A DNA stretch of 30,025 bases from Hypsibius dujardini (GCA_001579985.1 LRSR01014731.1:1-30025), one strand, 5' to 3'; numbered from the stretch's first letter, positions 10,226-21,175 are shown. The notes: generated by a model not told the origin, from the letters alone. A program made the numbers and translations.

Positions 10226-11980
10226 ATGAAGATCGAAGAGATGGAATTAGTTATCAACCACAACGGTTTGCCTGACGACGTATCTATCACGGAGGAGGAA
10301 ATTGTGTCTCTCGATGACCGACTTGACGAAGAAGAAGCGTCGTCTAATGAAGTTTACGAGCTTAGTTCTGGTGACAGAAATCTTGCTCGCGGTTCTGGAT
10401 GGAATAATGCACCAGATTTGGATTACAAAAAAGAGGCGGTTGTATACTGGATGTCGGGGAAGAAAAAGCAATTGTCCGTGTCATCCGTCCGCTATAAGTT
10501 TCCGAAAGTGACTAACAAATCAATGCTGTTCAAATGGGCAAAATAACTTAATCCTGAATCTCGAACGGAAAAAATACGACAGATTTTGACATCACGAAGG
10601 CAACGTACGACAAGGTTGGTTGTGCCTTCGGCTGATTTATTGATTTCAGACGACAGAAATCTTTATATTTTGGCTGTGCGGTATACCTTGCTAATGCTTG
10701 ATTGAATGATTGTTCATTTAGGCGGAATCGAAACTTGCCATCATTCACGATTCCGATTTGACCGAATCTGCCCGTGATGCTGCTGCCAGTGTGAACCTCA
10801 GCGGTTTTCGCATTTCGAAGAGCTGGATCAGCAAGTTTAGGAAGATCAACAATATTGTGGACCGAAAAATCACGGAATACGTCACTCGGAAAATGATGGA
10901 CGACGAACCAGACCGCTACATAGCGGCGGCAGATTTTGTGGACCACGTCAAAAAGATTTCGCTCTATGGATTTGATTGCGTTCTGAATGCCGATCAAAGC
11001 GGTTTCGAGTACGAGATTCACTCTGGCAGGTCTCTACGCACACGAGGTACGCTATCAATTTTACGTCACCATCAATTTATGCATATTTAATTGGGAATGA
11101 TTCCGCAACACTAGCGTTACGGTATTACATTAACTTATTTGTAGTTTATCAAAGCGCTAAGTGCTGAACTGCTTGTTCAAAATTTCATGTTTCAGGTTTG
11201 AAGAAAGTGCGAGCTTGCGTTAAGTCTATTTCAAAAATGACTCATTCATACACCATTATGGTCACCATTGATGCCACAGGAAAACTTCTAGGCCCGCTCT
11301 TCATCGTCATGCAAGAGATAACCGGTGATCAATTCGGTCCTCAAGTTCAACAGAATCTCTTTGTGGCTCCTAATATCCTGGTTACGGCATCGAATTCGAG
11401 CAAAATGAAAAAGGAACATCTGACGGTGTGGCTGGAGCAAGTGTATTTTCCATACGTTGGCGATCGGATTGCGCCGGTCATTGATTCTTGGTCCACCTAT
11501 AAGAACCGGGCCTTACTGGACGCTGCCACTCCAGAAGGTCGCGAGGTACAGATTGTAACTGTTCCACCGAAAACTACACCGTTATGCCAACCGCTTGACG
11601 TTTACGGATTCCGTATGTGGAAAACCTTCGTTCGCAAAATCTGGGATTGGGTAGTTCGAGACAACATTCAGTGTGAACTGCAACAACGCAACTCAATCCT
11701 GAAGCTCCAGTCGTTGGTGCATAACCAGTTTAGCAGCCCACGATTCCGCGAGATGTGAAAAGTGGGTTGGTCCTACCCCGGTTATTTCGAAACTGAAGAG
11801 CATTTTGAGTTCAGAACTCGGTCTCAGTTCTGTTTTGACAGCGATGCGGCCAGGGAGAACCACCAATGCTCGGTTTTTTCGTGTGCGAAAACTCACTTCT
11901 TAACTTGCGCTTGGTGCAAAGTCACTCTCTCTTTTGACCATTTTTACCACTCTAACCACTTCTGTGACATCATTAATTAG
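10226..11980 (+). pseudogene. Tigger/JRK-like transposase (DDE_1) with two in-frame stops and probable introns
   Basis: From ATG 10226 an acidic leader is followed by a Psq-type helix-turn-helix region (DLDYKKEAVVYWMSGKKK, about 10418-10471). The TAA at 10544-10546 interrupts WAK*LNPESR, where family members usually have Gln. A probable intron precedes the second DNA-binding half (from about 10722). The DDE residues are NADQSGF (first Asp, about 10987), VIDSW (second) and QPLDVYGFRMWK (third), with 37 residues between the second and third. A second intron (about 11045-11195) has a GTACGC donor and TTTCAG acceptor in phase. The TGA at 11756-11758 interrupts the C-terminal part. The same frame stays open to 11980 and contains CAWCK and a His/Cys cluster typical of this transposase tail. 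Confidence 0.8.
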
Positions 11981-12082
11981 CCTTTGTGTTTCACATTTCT
12001 TAGTAAATAAAATACTCAAATGGTTTTGGTTACAGTAATTTAGTAACGACCGCAAACAAGCCAGTGTATTTGCTCGTGTCAA

Positions 12083-12287
12083 CGAATATTTCAATCAATG
12101 CACGCGACATGCGGTAACATTGAAAGCGCCCCCTATGTACCACCGCAAACTGGTTTTTGATTTTTAAAAATGTTAGGAGGCATTTGTATTTTTTTTTCGA
12201 TTGAAATATTGAGAAATAAGTTATATGCACACAACAAAATTAAAAAAGTAGAACATTTCACCTTCCAAAGATGCAAAATTCCCTTGT
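12083..12287 (-). repeat. Right terminal inverted repeat of the Tigger-type element
   Basis: Inverted partner of 9774-9980. Differences are a few substitutions and one- or two-base indels, so the two ends have aged only moderately. Confidence 0.85.
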
Positions 12288-12561
12288 AAGTGTAGAGCAA
12301 TCTGCGTCATGTGTCTCTTTACATAATTCCTCCACAACCTTCTAGACTGTTCGATGTCAGTTCGATTGGACCATGTCGGTCCCTGTGTGATTCCCTGTAA
12401 AGGGCGCTACCGAGTGGGTGGCAGCCTTCATTCTAGTTGAGAAATAAGATGGTGAAAAATATTAAAATACTTGAAAAGTGTTTAGGGCCGTTAGACATGC
12501 AAATCACCATGTCAGAGACTGAAATCCATTAATTAGTGCCCCTGCGAGAGACGAAACAGTG
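12288..12561. other. Spacer
   Basis: Between the transposon and the minus-strand pseudogene. No coding exon, repeat or RNA gene was recognised. Confidence 0.5.
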
Positions 12562-14583
12562 TCACGACTTATTACGTAGATGATTCATCGCCATCAAAAT
12601 CGCTGAAAAATCCGGTGTCGGACGTATTCTGTCATAATGGCTATCCGTGCAATGTATCCAATCTTCTTTGGAATCTTGAACGTCCAAAAAACCGCTCATA
12701 CTGCTAGTTTCATCAGGCCTACTTCGTTCTCGATAAGCCTCATCAAACAACCAGCCAAAATGATCTTTATCCAGTTCAAATTCCTTCTCTTTCTCACCGT
12801 AGTAGCTGGGAAAAGGTCAAGGAAGTCCGTCCCTCGGAGCATTTTTGAATTACCTCATCCATAAAATAGACAGCCAGATGACTCCTGTTCGATGGTCTCC
12901 TTAATCTTATCACAGTGACGTTGCATGGTGCTTGTTCGCTTTCTCGCACGCTGCATCACAACAATCAAGTCAAAGTGCCGGTTGATGGTGTTGATCCTTC
13001 GAACCAGCCCGACGTCACCGGTTAGAACCACCACCTAGATTCTACCGGGTGTTTTAGTGAATGCGAGAACGTTCTGGTAGATGACATTGTCGCTGTAATC
13101 GGGATCGGCTTTGAACGGAGGATCGAAAAGTTCTATCTGTACAAAAAACATGCTTTAATTTTAACAAGATTAAGAAAGTAGTAGCTTATCGGTAAAAGTC
13201 AAGCATTTTGTAGATGAAAGAACGAATTGTTAACTTAAGGTCCACAGCAGAAAGTAACTATTTCCAGTCAAAACAGAAGGAACTTCAATAAGGAACAGTG
13301 TTGAACCGTTTGGGAAAAAAACGGGGCATAGACGATGAAACAGAATAAAACTGTTCACAAAGTGAAGACGAGGCGCTTGTAATAAACAGACTGACAAGGC
13401 GTACCCCGTGTAGCACCGGTGTTTACCAGTGTGGCACTCCGACCGCCATCAATTTTTTTGTTCCTGAAAACGAGGTGTCACTAACGGGGTTCTGGCCGTC
13501 AACATTTGTCATCAATCAACAAAATGTATCAAAAAACTTTGATGAACGACTTTGAACAAGTGATCAGCCGAAGCTGTCAAGGAAAATCGATCAGTGGAAT
13601 TTCGGAAAATTCGCTGGTCGCATTTGGCTGAACTGTAAGGCAGCCAGAGTGTCAATGATAAAAATGCGCAGATCAATCACAGATCTTGATTTTGATGCAC
13701 ACGACTTAACTTTTCGCTTGCTCGCTTATATCTTTTTTCATGCCTTTTTTGAGAGACGTTTTTACACATTTTTTATGACGCTCGCACTATCTCTATTACT
13801 TGATTTTGGAAAATATGACTCACTGTGGAGAGGCCTCTGTCCTAAAGGTTAAATGTATGGCAAATCTCTATGGTACTCTGGCAATTACGTGCCCCCATAT
13901 TCCGAAGCGGTCTTATCATGAATTATACTTCCCAATTCGATGAAACGCTCAAAAGAATTTGCATGCTCAATGAATCCAGTGTTCGTGCAACACAGAAACT
14001 TATCGTAATTTTTATCTTCAAAACAGGGCCCTCTGCTCGGCGAGTCATATTTTCTAAAACCATATAAGGAGACCTAGTTTTCAGCAAAAAAATGGTTGCG
14101 ATCTTAGTGTTGCACTTGTAATTGACCCATTGTGAGTTCTATCTAGTATACGGGATTTTTCACTCAATGGAGCAAATTTAGGCCATAAAAATGAAGGTGA
14201 GCAGGAATGGGCCACACTTACATTTTTCGAACCGTCGCTAAAACGGTACTCGGGAAATTCAAACTCTCACACTAACCTCATTGGCACGCAAGTGTTTCTT
14301 CACAACGTCGCATGTTGTGGCGCTCGATTTGAGACCCTTTTGTCGCGCCACAGTAGTAAACCCATGAAGCAGTTTCTCCCCCAGTTGCTCCTCCTCGTAG
14401 TGGTTAACTTTTGTAATGAAATGAATAAGAGCATAGAGTAACTGAATCGGCTTTTTGCCTACGCCTCTGTGCGCAGAGGCGCAGGCAAAAAGCCGATTCA
14501 GTTACACTATGGTAAGAGCCTGTTTAATCTCCGGGATCTTCTTCTCCGCTTGCGTCCTCCGGACACAGAATTCATGATCACAA
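12562..14583 (-). pseudogene. Multi-exon pseudogene, possibly of a PIN/NYN-like nuclease-fold protein
   Basis: The first recognisable exon (about 14583 to 14277, minus strand) encodes VRRTQAEKKIPEIKQA and, after an inserted fold-back element, HFITKVNHYEEEQLGEKLL and VVKKHLRANE. It ends at a GAG|GTTAGT donor in phase 0. The next exon (13136 to about 12854; acceptor TTTGTACAG) continues in phase with IELFDPPFKADPDYSDNVIY and, past an in-frame TAG (13037-13035), VVVLTGDVGLVRRI. The LTGD block with Asp-rich surroundings recalls PIN or NYN nuclease folds, but this is only a resemblance. The frame is lost near 12875. The tail, open to 12562, encodes YYGEKEKEFELDKDHFGWLF. The element insertion, stop and frame loss argue for a dead gene. 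The 5' part is missing. Confidence 0.5.
14433..14512. mobile_element. 80-bp fold-back MITE with 7-bp TSD inside an exon
   Basis: A near-perfect palindrome. The arms share ATAGWGTAACTGAATCGG and GCCGATTCAGTTAC around a GCGC-type centre, with about four mismatches over about 40 bp per arm. TAAGAGC flanks it on both sides (14426-14432 and 14513-14519). Removing the element and one flank joins the minus-strand codons ..IKQAL and IHFITK in one open frame, which shows that it landed in a coding exon. As inserted, it brings a TAA into that frame. Confidence 0.75.
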
Positions 14584-14811
14584 TTTTTTGATCATTTTTT
14601 TTATTAGAAGTATTACAGCGGCTCAGTTACTGGTCAAAAAATTTCACGTTAAAAGAACGAAAATGGGAAATTTTGTTAGCTGACCGAAAAAGGTAACCGT
14701 TTTTTCTCATCCTTCGGTTAATGTCACGAAAACAGGTCTGTGCTTTAAACACTATACTTAAATCAATGTACAACCAGCAAGAAGGTTAGCTGTTAAAAAG
14801 TGGCGTTTGGT

Positions 14812-17800
14812 TTAAACTTTTGGCGGACAAAAAGCTCGTGGGCGAGTCTCTGCAAAGCCAGTGTAAGATGTTCGATGGGAGTAATCTCCTACTGTGGGCG
14901 AATACACGTTCCCGAGATGTAGGCCGCTCTCGCCTTGCTCCGCCATTGACCACTGTCCGTCCACTTGGTAGAATTTGGCGTCCATGTTTTCGGCTTTGAT
15001 ACGGCCGGACCAGATCAGATTGGAGAAAGCCTGAACAGGACAAATTGTTATTTTAATTAAATTTCACTATATTAAATTCGGTCACAATTAATTGTGACTT
15101 AATAAAAACATTTAATTAGGACACTTAGAACAGTGAATTTTGAATTGATTAAGACAATTAATTGTGACTTAATCATGAAACTTTGGAGGGGCCAACTAAC
15201 CTTGCAGCCATCCCCGGTTAAGGAAACTCCTTGCCAAACATTCAGCCGTTCCAATGATCCTCTCAACATGCCCACGGTCAGGTAACGCAGACCGGGATTG
15301 CCAAACGCGCAGTACCGCAAAGAAATCCTACCGGTCGAATCATTTGACAATTTTTACTAGCTTTTTTATTGAAATAATGCAAATAATTCTGGCTAGCTAT
15401 GCATAATTTCCATCCCATTTGAAATGAAAGTTGCCCCTAGATCGATTATAGTCTTTAGACGAATTCAATCCAGAAAAATACAGTCTTTATGAAAATACGT
15501 AATTAAATAAACTGAGCTGATGAATGACATGAGAGAAAAAAATTAATCGGAGTATTTTATAAAAACACGACATCGGTATGTGGTGACTTACATTTTCAGT
15601 GAACTGTTTTCGTAAATTGCGTTGGACAGATATTCCACGCCCTCATCCGTCAAGTGATTAGAGTCTAAATCGAGGACTTCCAGGATATGATTCTCCATCA
15701 AGAACTCCATTAGGAGTCGTGCACCATCTCGGTTGAGTTTATTGCTATTTCAAAACAAGACGAGTGGTGTTATCCGAGAGTAATACAATGTATCATCTAA
15801 AACAATCAACTGGCAAGATGTTAGTATGTGTCGTCCTGCTGACCTGTGCAGATTCAGGTATCGCAGCGTATGATTTCGACGTAGACCAATCAGCAGTCGG
15901 TCCAGTTCAAAGTCGTCCAGAGCAAGTTTGGCCAGATGCAGTTCGATCAGGTGGACATTGCTGATGAGCATGCGAGAGCAATGGTCGATTAAGACAGCGC
16001 GACTGCTGCAGTCAAGTATGAAGGGAGATGTTAGGTCCAAGCATTCCAGCCGCGAAATGTTGGCACGAAGTGGAATGAAAATCGCTATTACAGCCTCAAT
16101 AGTCTACTAATCGAACAAACCACAAAACAGTACAGTACAAGTTAGAACTTCAAATTTTTATTTGCACCAAAAATATAGATTTGAATATATATTTGGGAGA
16201 CGATGTGTCTTACCATTATAGTCCCCGCCTATATATACCCCTTCTACTATTTTAACCCCCTTTTACCCCTTTCCCCTAAGTCATCCCTTTGCCCAAATAA
16301 AATCACGTATATCAAATAAAATAAAGGAAATCACTATAGTCCCACCCTTTCCCACCCATTCACTATGGTCCCACCCTTTTAATTTTTTTAATTGAGATAC
16401 AATAAAAAATGAATTTCAAGACGTTACCAGGATACTTAATTATTCATAAGATATATTATTGATTGATGGAATGATTGATATGGAAGAGCCAAACAATTTT
16501 CAATGGGAGTTTATTAGTACTCTGACTTTAGTATCGAGACAAGATGAGTGAGAGTGGCAGCTCCGTCGCAGATGACGGGGACCGCTCAGATGACAATGAA
16601 GGTATTTCCGACTCTGAACAGACAGGCTCACAAGAAGCGGAGCAGCTTTACCAACTAAAGATATCGACCAACCAAAGATATTCTGCCATAAACTTGTAAC
16701 GGCTAAAAAAATCTTTATTTAGTCTCGTGGTGTTCGATTTTATCTGTAATAAATCAAGAACAGCCATCCGTTCCATTATTCAACTTTATTTAAATTAAAA
16801 AACGAAAAGGGTGGGACTATAGTGAAAGGGTGGGACAATAGTGGTACCCTAAAATAAATATTGAAATACAATAAATAGCGTCTCAAGTTAAAAAAAACTC
16901 AGCTGGAAGTCTCACTTTATTAAGGATGATATTGCACCCGACGTTAACTGACATTCTCATTGATATTACTTACTCGAAAATGCATAAATACATTGTGCAA
17001 ACATTTTAATTGAAAATTTATGAAATAAATGACGTGCCTGGCAAGAAGATCCGAATGTATTACGGTGAATTGGTAAAATGCATTTGCATTTCCGAACGAT
17101 CCAATTTAGTTTGAACAGAGGTAAAGCATATCTATAGCTAGATATTTCTTAAAGAAGTTGTGAGCATAATTGTATCGATCTTTGAAAACGCGAAATATAT
17201 ACAAACCAGATGTGACATTCAGAATGTAAAACTTAACCTATTTTGGTGACTCTCATTTTCCTTTTCGCTTACCCAAAATTTGAATATCAAAATACTTTGC
17301 AAACGAGTGTTAATTAGATCAATAATCAATTGATACAACGTAAAACCGGGGTGTGAAAGGGAGTGAAAGGGGTGACTCTAGCGGTTTCCAATACAAGGGG
17401 CACCTCATAAATTTTATGGTTGTCATGATCGGTATTGTTTAGAAAATGTGTCGTCTGCCAATTTACTTCAATTACAGTACATGAGCTTTGCAGAACAATG
17501 TGCGTTTTTGTGTCGAACAAAATGGTAACGACTAGTTTATTTATAATTTGCTTCTTACGAATAACGCCCTTACAAGTTCGGAATAGCTGAGGTTCAGGTA
17601 ACGCAGTGTCGGCAGTTCACCAACCAAACTGGCAATCTCAAAGGCGCCGTACGACGTTAATTTGGTCCCTGCCAGGCATAGCGAGACCAATGTGTTGCTT
17701 TGCTAGAATCAGAAATGTCTGTGCGTCCCACCCACCATGGCTCAATACATAGAAATGTAAGAACCGATAAGACTTACTTGGGGTATTATTCAACTGTCAG

Positions 17801-19706
17801 GTTCAGAATCACTTCAAAATTTTTGTTTACATTTAGAACGACTTCATGATGAATAAGATCATTTATTTTATTTTATTAAGGTTTGTTTGGTGATAATTCA
17901 AAGTTGGGAAAATGCTGAAAGATTCCATTTTCCTTCATTTTTGTTATAAAAATGGTGAATTTTAGAACTAAATTAAACATGATGTTATTAAAACTAGTCC
18001 ACTTCAAATTTAATGTAGAGTCGATTGGCATCAGCCAAAAAAAGTTTGAGGTCACTGGGCTGAGCTATATACAAAAACTGGCGAGCTTTGCTGGAATTAT
18101 CGGTCCTTTTCTAAAGTTACCCAGAGCTCCGCCCCCTGATCTCAAAAAAATATATGGGTAATGTCAATTGACTCGAAATTGAATTAAAAATGGTATAGTA
18201 TTAAAATAATTGCTTTTAAGCTAGTTCTAAAAACCAAAATGTTCACAGTAAAGAAGAAAAATGGAATCGTCCTTTTACTACATCTTTAAAATATTACAGA
18301 AAAAAATTTGTCCGACTTTACCGGCGAAAAAAGCTTTTATATTCATCACTGAAATAGGCCTAGATAAAAAAAATTTGAAGTGATTCTGAATTCGACACTT
18401 GCCCCAAGTTAGCAGCGAACATACAAGCAGGGCGTTCCGCAAGGAGGAAACGCCATAGTCAGTCAGATTGTTGAACATGAGATTCAATTCCGTAACTGTT
18501 GGCGATTTCTACAAGGAAAAATCAGCAAACATATCATTGTGACCACAAAAACTTTCGGCCTGCCTGAAAACGAAAGGCTCAACTCTTACGATAATGAGCT
18601 GGCAAAGGCCTGCAACATCCTCTAGGATGTTGAACCGCAGATCGATACTGGTCAAGTGGCCGCTGAAAAAGATGACGAGAAAGTCACTCACAACTTTCAA
18701 GTCCTGATCGGTGATTCGTCGCCGACAGGCTGGATCATTCCCAGCCAAGTAGATGCAAGCTTTGTTATTCCGAATTCGCTTCCTGGATAACACAACAAAT
18801 GGGGTTATTTGACTGTTTCAGATGCGTAGCGTAGTAGGGTGTGAATAAAAGTAGGATTATTGCGGCGGCAAGAAATAATTAGATTTGCTAGACTAATAAG
18901 TGGTTTAGTTCAAAAATAAATGTGCCAAGACCACCCGCAAAGCTATTTTGGAATTTTGTGTCAGTTTGGCGTTATCATCATCGCCCCCGTCCTTCTGAAA
19001 AAGTTTTGTACTCAATTTTAGTGATCTGTCAAATAATTCTAAATATGTTAAGATGTAAAGGCGTAAAGAATCTTTCATGGATGGGGGTGGGCAGTTTATC
19101 TCCCGATTAAACATAAAAATTAGGGACAATCCTTTTCAATAAAGATACTCAAAAAATATAACACCCCAGTCATTTTGGGAGTTTGGGGTGGATTACAATT
19201 GTTTTTAAATTGCTGATGAAAAACAGAGAAAAAATAACTGCTTCTTTCCGCAACCTTCGAATTAAACCCAAAAAAATGGGCCCCCACAGCCCCTCAAATC
19301 GGTTTGGTACGAGCAATTGCTTCAGTGCCCCTTCCATTACGCCTCTGGAGCCTAGGCCCACAATTTTCTTCCCCCCTCTCCGCCGCAAAGGCCTTTGTGT
19401 TTCTATTTAGAAGTGTAGAACTTACCGACTGACGGCTTTGTGCAAACTCGCATGAAATCTTAATTCTTACAGTAATTGTTTCTTCTCCCTGGACTGGAAA
19501 AGATAAAACAACTGCGGCACGGGCACCTCATTTGCGGCGACACACATCTGTACATAAGCCTCCAAGAAATATCCGATATCTCTACGAGTTCGCTGACCAA
19601 AGTCCTTCAAAGCGGCTGTGAAGGCTTTGGGCTCAGCATTGGGGTCCTCCGGCGGGACCTTCACCACTTCCTCCTCATCTGCGTCATTTTGGGTAATAAA
19701 CGGCAT
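14812..19706 (-). CDS. LRRC34: LRRC34-like leucine-rich repeat protein, 8 exons, 466 aa
   Basis: Exons (minus strand): 19706-19471, 18782-18590, 18508-18425, 17702-17574, 16103-15844, 15744-15592, 15327-15201, 15030-14812. The sum is 1401 nt with every phase matching. Donors are GTAAGA, GTAAGA, GTATGT, GTAAGG, GTCAGC, GTAAGT and GTTAGT. The start ATG has an in-frame stop four codons upstream. Residues 1-110 form a helical acidic leader. Ribonuclease-inhibitor-type LRRs follow from about 128 to 390 (LTSIDLRFN, VTELNLMFNNL, LRYLNLSYS, LEVLDLDSNHLTDEG, LRYLTVG). The end (395-466) has the pattern GR-K-EN-D-YxVDGxW-AE that I associate with LRRC34. LRRC34 proteins are reported mainly from testis and stem cells. 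Another RNI-LRR family is the main alternative. The introns carry a MITE (16213-16844) and otherwise AT-rich DNA. Confidence 0.75.
16213..16844. mobile_element. 632-bp MITE-like element in an LRRC34 intron, TA-flanked
   Basis: It begins CCATTATAGTCCCCGCC and ends as the inverse of CCACTATTGTCCCACCC, with TA on both sides (16211-16212 and 16845-16846). Extra copies of CACTATAGTCCCACCC lie just inside both ends (16332-16380 and 16807-16830). The TA flank suggests a Tc1/mariner relative. On the plus strand, an acidic 51-codon frame (16544-16699, starting MSESGSSVADDGDRSDDNEG) lies inside; it may be the remnant of an encoded protein. The element occupies the intron between exons 4 and 5. Confidence 0.6.
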
Positions 19707-19876
19707 TCTGATTGTGAATTAATTATAGCAGCCGGTGGGTCGTAAATGTACTCTGCGAAGCATTTCCATCCTAGTCCAAGCGGAGCCCAAGCAGTAAACC
19801 GAAAACTGTCACCCAGCAACAATCAAACTTTAACATGTCCTTGACGAAGCTGGGCCTTAAATAATCCACAAGAAAT

Positions 19877-20087
19877 TCATGTCGAAATAAGTAACGCGAC
19901 TCTTTTGGTGGCCTCGCAATCCATTGTAGCATGAAGAAATAGTGTCTTTTCCTGCAAATTGTATTTTCGTTGATACCAGAGTTTGTGTGATTCATTGAGA
20001 AGATCCCGTGCTTCGTCGATCAATCGTGCGCGCAGGAATGGTCAGCCCACTGCGGGCCATTTTTTCGCGCATCTCTTTGTGGACCAT
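19877..20087 (-). pseudogene. Possible short coding remnant with one frameshift
   Basis: From ATG at 20087 one frame encodes VHKEMREKMARSGLTIPART. The adjacent frame continues smoothly with IDEARDLLNESHKLWYQRKY and a charged helical stretch ending at TGA (19879-19877). The switch needs a one-base indel near 20020. The helical, Arg/Glu-rich composition looks coding, but I recognise no family. It could also be a 5' exon of the neighbouring LRRC34-like gene or chance. Confidence 0.25.
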
Positions 20088-20767
20088 CTTATTCTATCTG
20101 GTCATCAGCGCCGTGCATGCCGGCTTTGAGCTGCAGCTGGGAATAAGATCCAACAAGTGACAGGCAATTGCTATATACAACCATGGGATTACTTAACCCG
20201 TTAACGACTGTAGTCAGAGCAGACACGGTTTGACTGCCAGAAATATCTTTCATTTTATAGTTTTGTTCAATTAAGGAAAAAAAATTCAATTTTTTTCACG
20301 GCTTTGAAAAATGCGTGTTATTTTGGGCACTGTCTGCTGTTGAGTTAGAAACAGAATTACCGATGACACTGTTTCTTGCACTGGTCTGCACCATATTCGA
20401 TTCAAACATCAATCAATCAATCGATGCGTTTTCATAGTAGTCAGTTTTATTCATTGCTTTTACACAAAATCGGAGGCCTTATTTGACCGCTGGCCACATG
20501 CCTGTGAATAATTCGACTCAAATAATTATGTTTAATGATTGTCAATAGAGGGCCAACTGGTAAAATGGGAAAAACCACATATTTTTAGAAATTTTGGCTA
20601 GCTCACAGCCTTCGGAGATCTATTTCACTAAAAAAAGTGAGAACATGGTTAAGTTTGCCAATTACTGCCGGACTTTGGTCAAGCAGCAAAAGATCAAACC
20701 ATAATCTCTTAATGTTAAGCAACACACCAACTTTGAAAATTAAGTTTAACAAAATCGCTCAAACTCT
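20088..20767. other. AT-rich spacer
   Basis: No supported gene. It contains short direct runs such as CAATCAATCAATC near 20409. I see no RNA gene or transposon end. Confidence 0.5.
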
Positions 20768-21016
20768 TTGCGTGAAAATTCGAAGGTCCCCATGTCATCA
20801 TTTGACGACATTGTGAATTATCGGGTTAACCCGTATAAGGCTTTCTTGCGTGGGCACTCGAGGTCAACAGCGGCTTTTAGTCTAGGCTTGATTGCCAACT
20901 GTTTCCACTTCTTCTGCGACTGCTCCGGTTTGATTATCGGCCTCGTCGCAGCCGGAATCATTCATGCTAACTGGCCGGCTAATATGCAATATACAAATCG
21001 AAACAAAAATACAGTT
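20768..21016 (+). pseudogene. Fragment resembling one exon of a cation-diffusion (SLC30/ZnT) transporter
   Basis: An open frame from ATG 20798 or 20768 contains SLGLIANCFHFFCDCSG then LIIGLVAAGIIHANWPAN. This resembles the second membrane helix of ZnT5/ZnT7-type zinc transporters (SLGLI.D.FHM.FDC..L..GL.A..I..W..N), including the His-x3-Asp zinc pair (H and D of FHFFCD). The part before SLGLIA does not resemble the first helix. A possible acceptor (TTTTAG) ends at 20881, so the real exon may be about 20882-21000. No donor or neighbouring exons were found, and a fold-back element follows at 21017. It is most likely an isolated, dead fragment. Confidence 0.4.
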
Positions 21017-21175
21017 AACGACAAGATTGAGTACACTGGAGGGTCCGGGGAATGGGTAAAAGGGGCGGAGCTGGGGGTGCTTTTCAAACAATCAAACAAT
21101 CAACCACCTGACCACTCTCTGCTCCGCCCCTTTTGCCCAAACCCCGGACCCTCCAGTGAACTCAGTCTTGTCGTT
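21017..21175. mobile_element. 159-bp fold-back (MITE-like) element
   Basis: Two 55-bp arms (21017-21071 and 21121-21175) are inverted copies with about five mismatches: AACGACAAG..CACTGGAGGGTCCGGGG..AAAAGGGGCGGAGC and its inverse. A 49-bp loop separates them. The flanks show no clear target duplication. It directly follows, and probably interrupts, the transporter-like fragment. Confidence 0.7.

Larger units (their letters stand above)
9774..12287 (+). mobile_element. Complete pogo/Tigger-type DNA transposon with ~205-bp TIRs
   Basis: The element begins ACAAGGGAATTTTGCAT and ends with its exact inverse, ATGCAAAATTCCCTTGT. Inversion continues with scattered mismatches for about 205 bp at each end (9774-9980 and 12083-12287). 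TA precedes the left end, but the right flank reads AA, so the expected TA duplication is decayed on one side or the end is off by one base. The 2.5-kb length, TA preference and DDE_1 transposase match the pogo/Tigger branch of Tc1/mariner. Two in-frame stops make it non-autonomous now. Confidence 0.85.

Noticed and set aside
10548-11021. 157-codon minus-strand ORF across the Tigger transposase
   Set aside because: Antisense shadow of the transposase coding sequence.
19170-19410. Overlapping ORFs on both strands in LRRC34 intron 1
   Set aside because: C-rich low-complexity sequence; neither strand shows a protein family or good splice sites.
20089-20289. 66-codon minus-strand ORF
   Set aside because: Starts in poly-T and shows no conserved pattern; out of frame with the nearby coding-like remnant.
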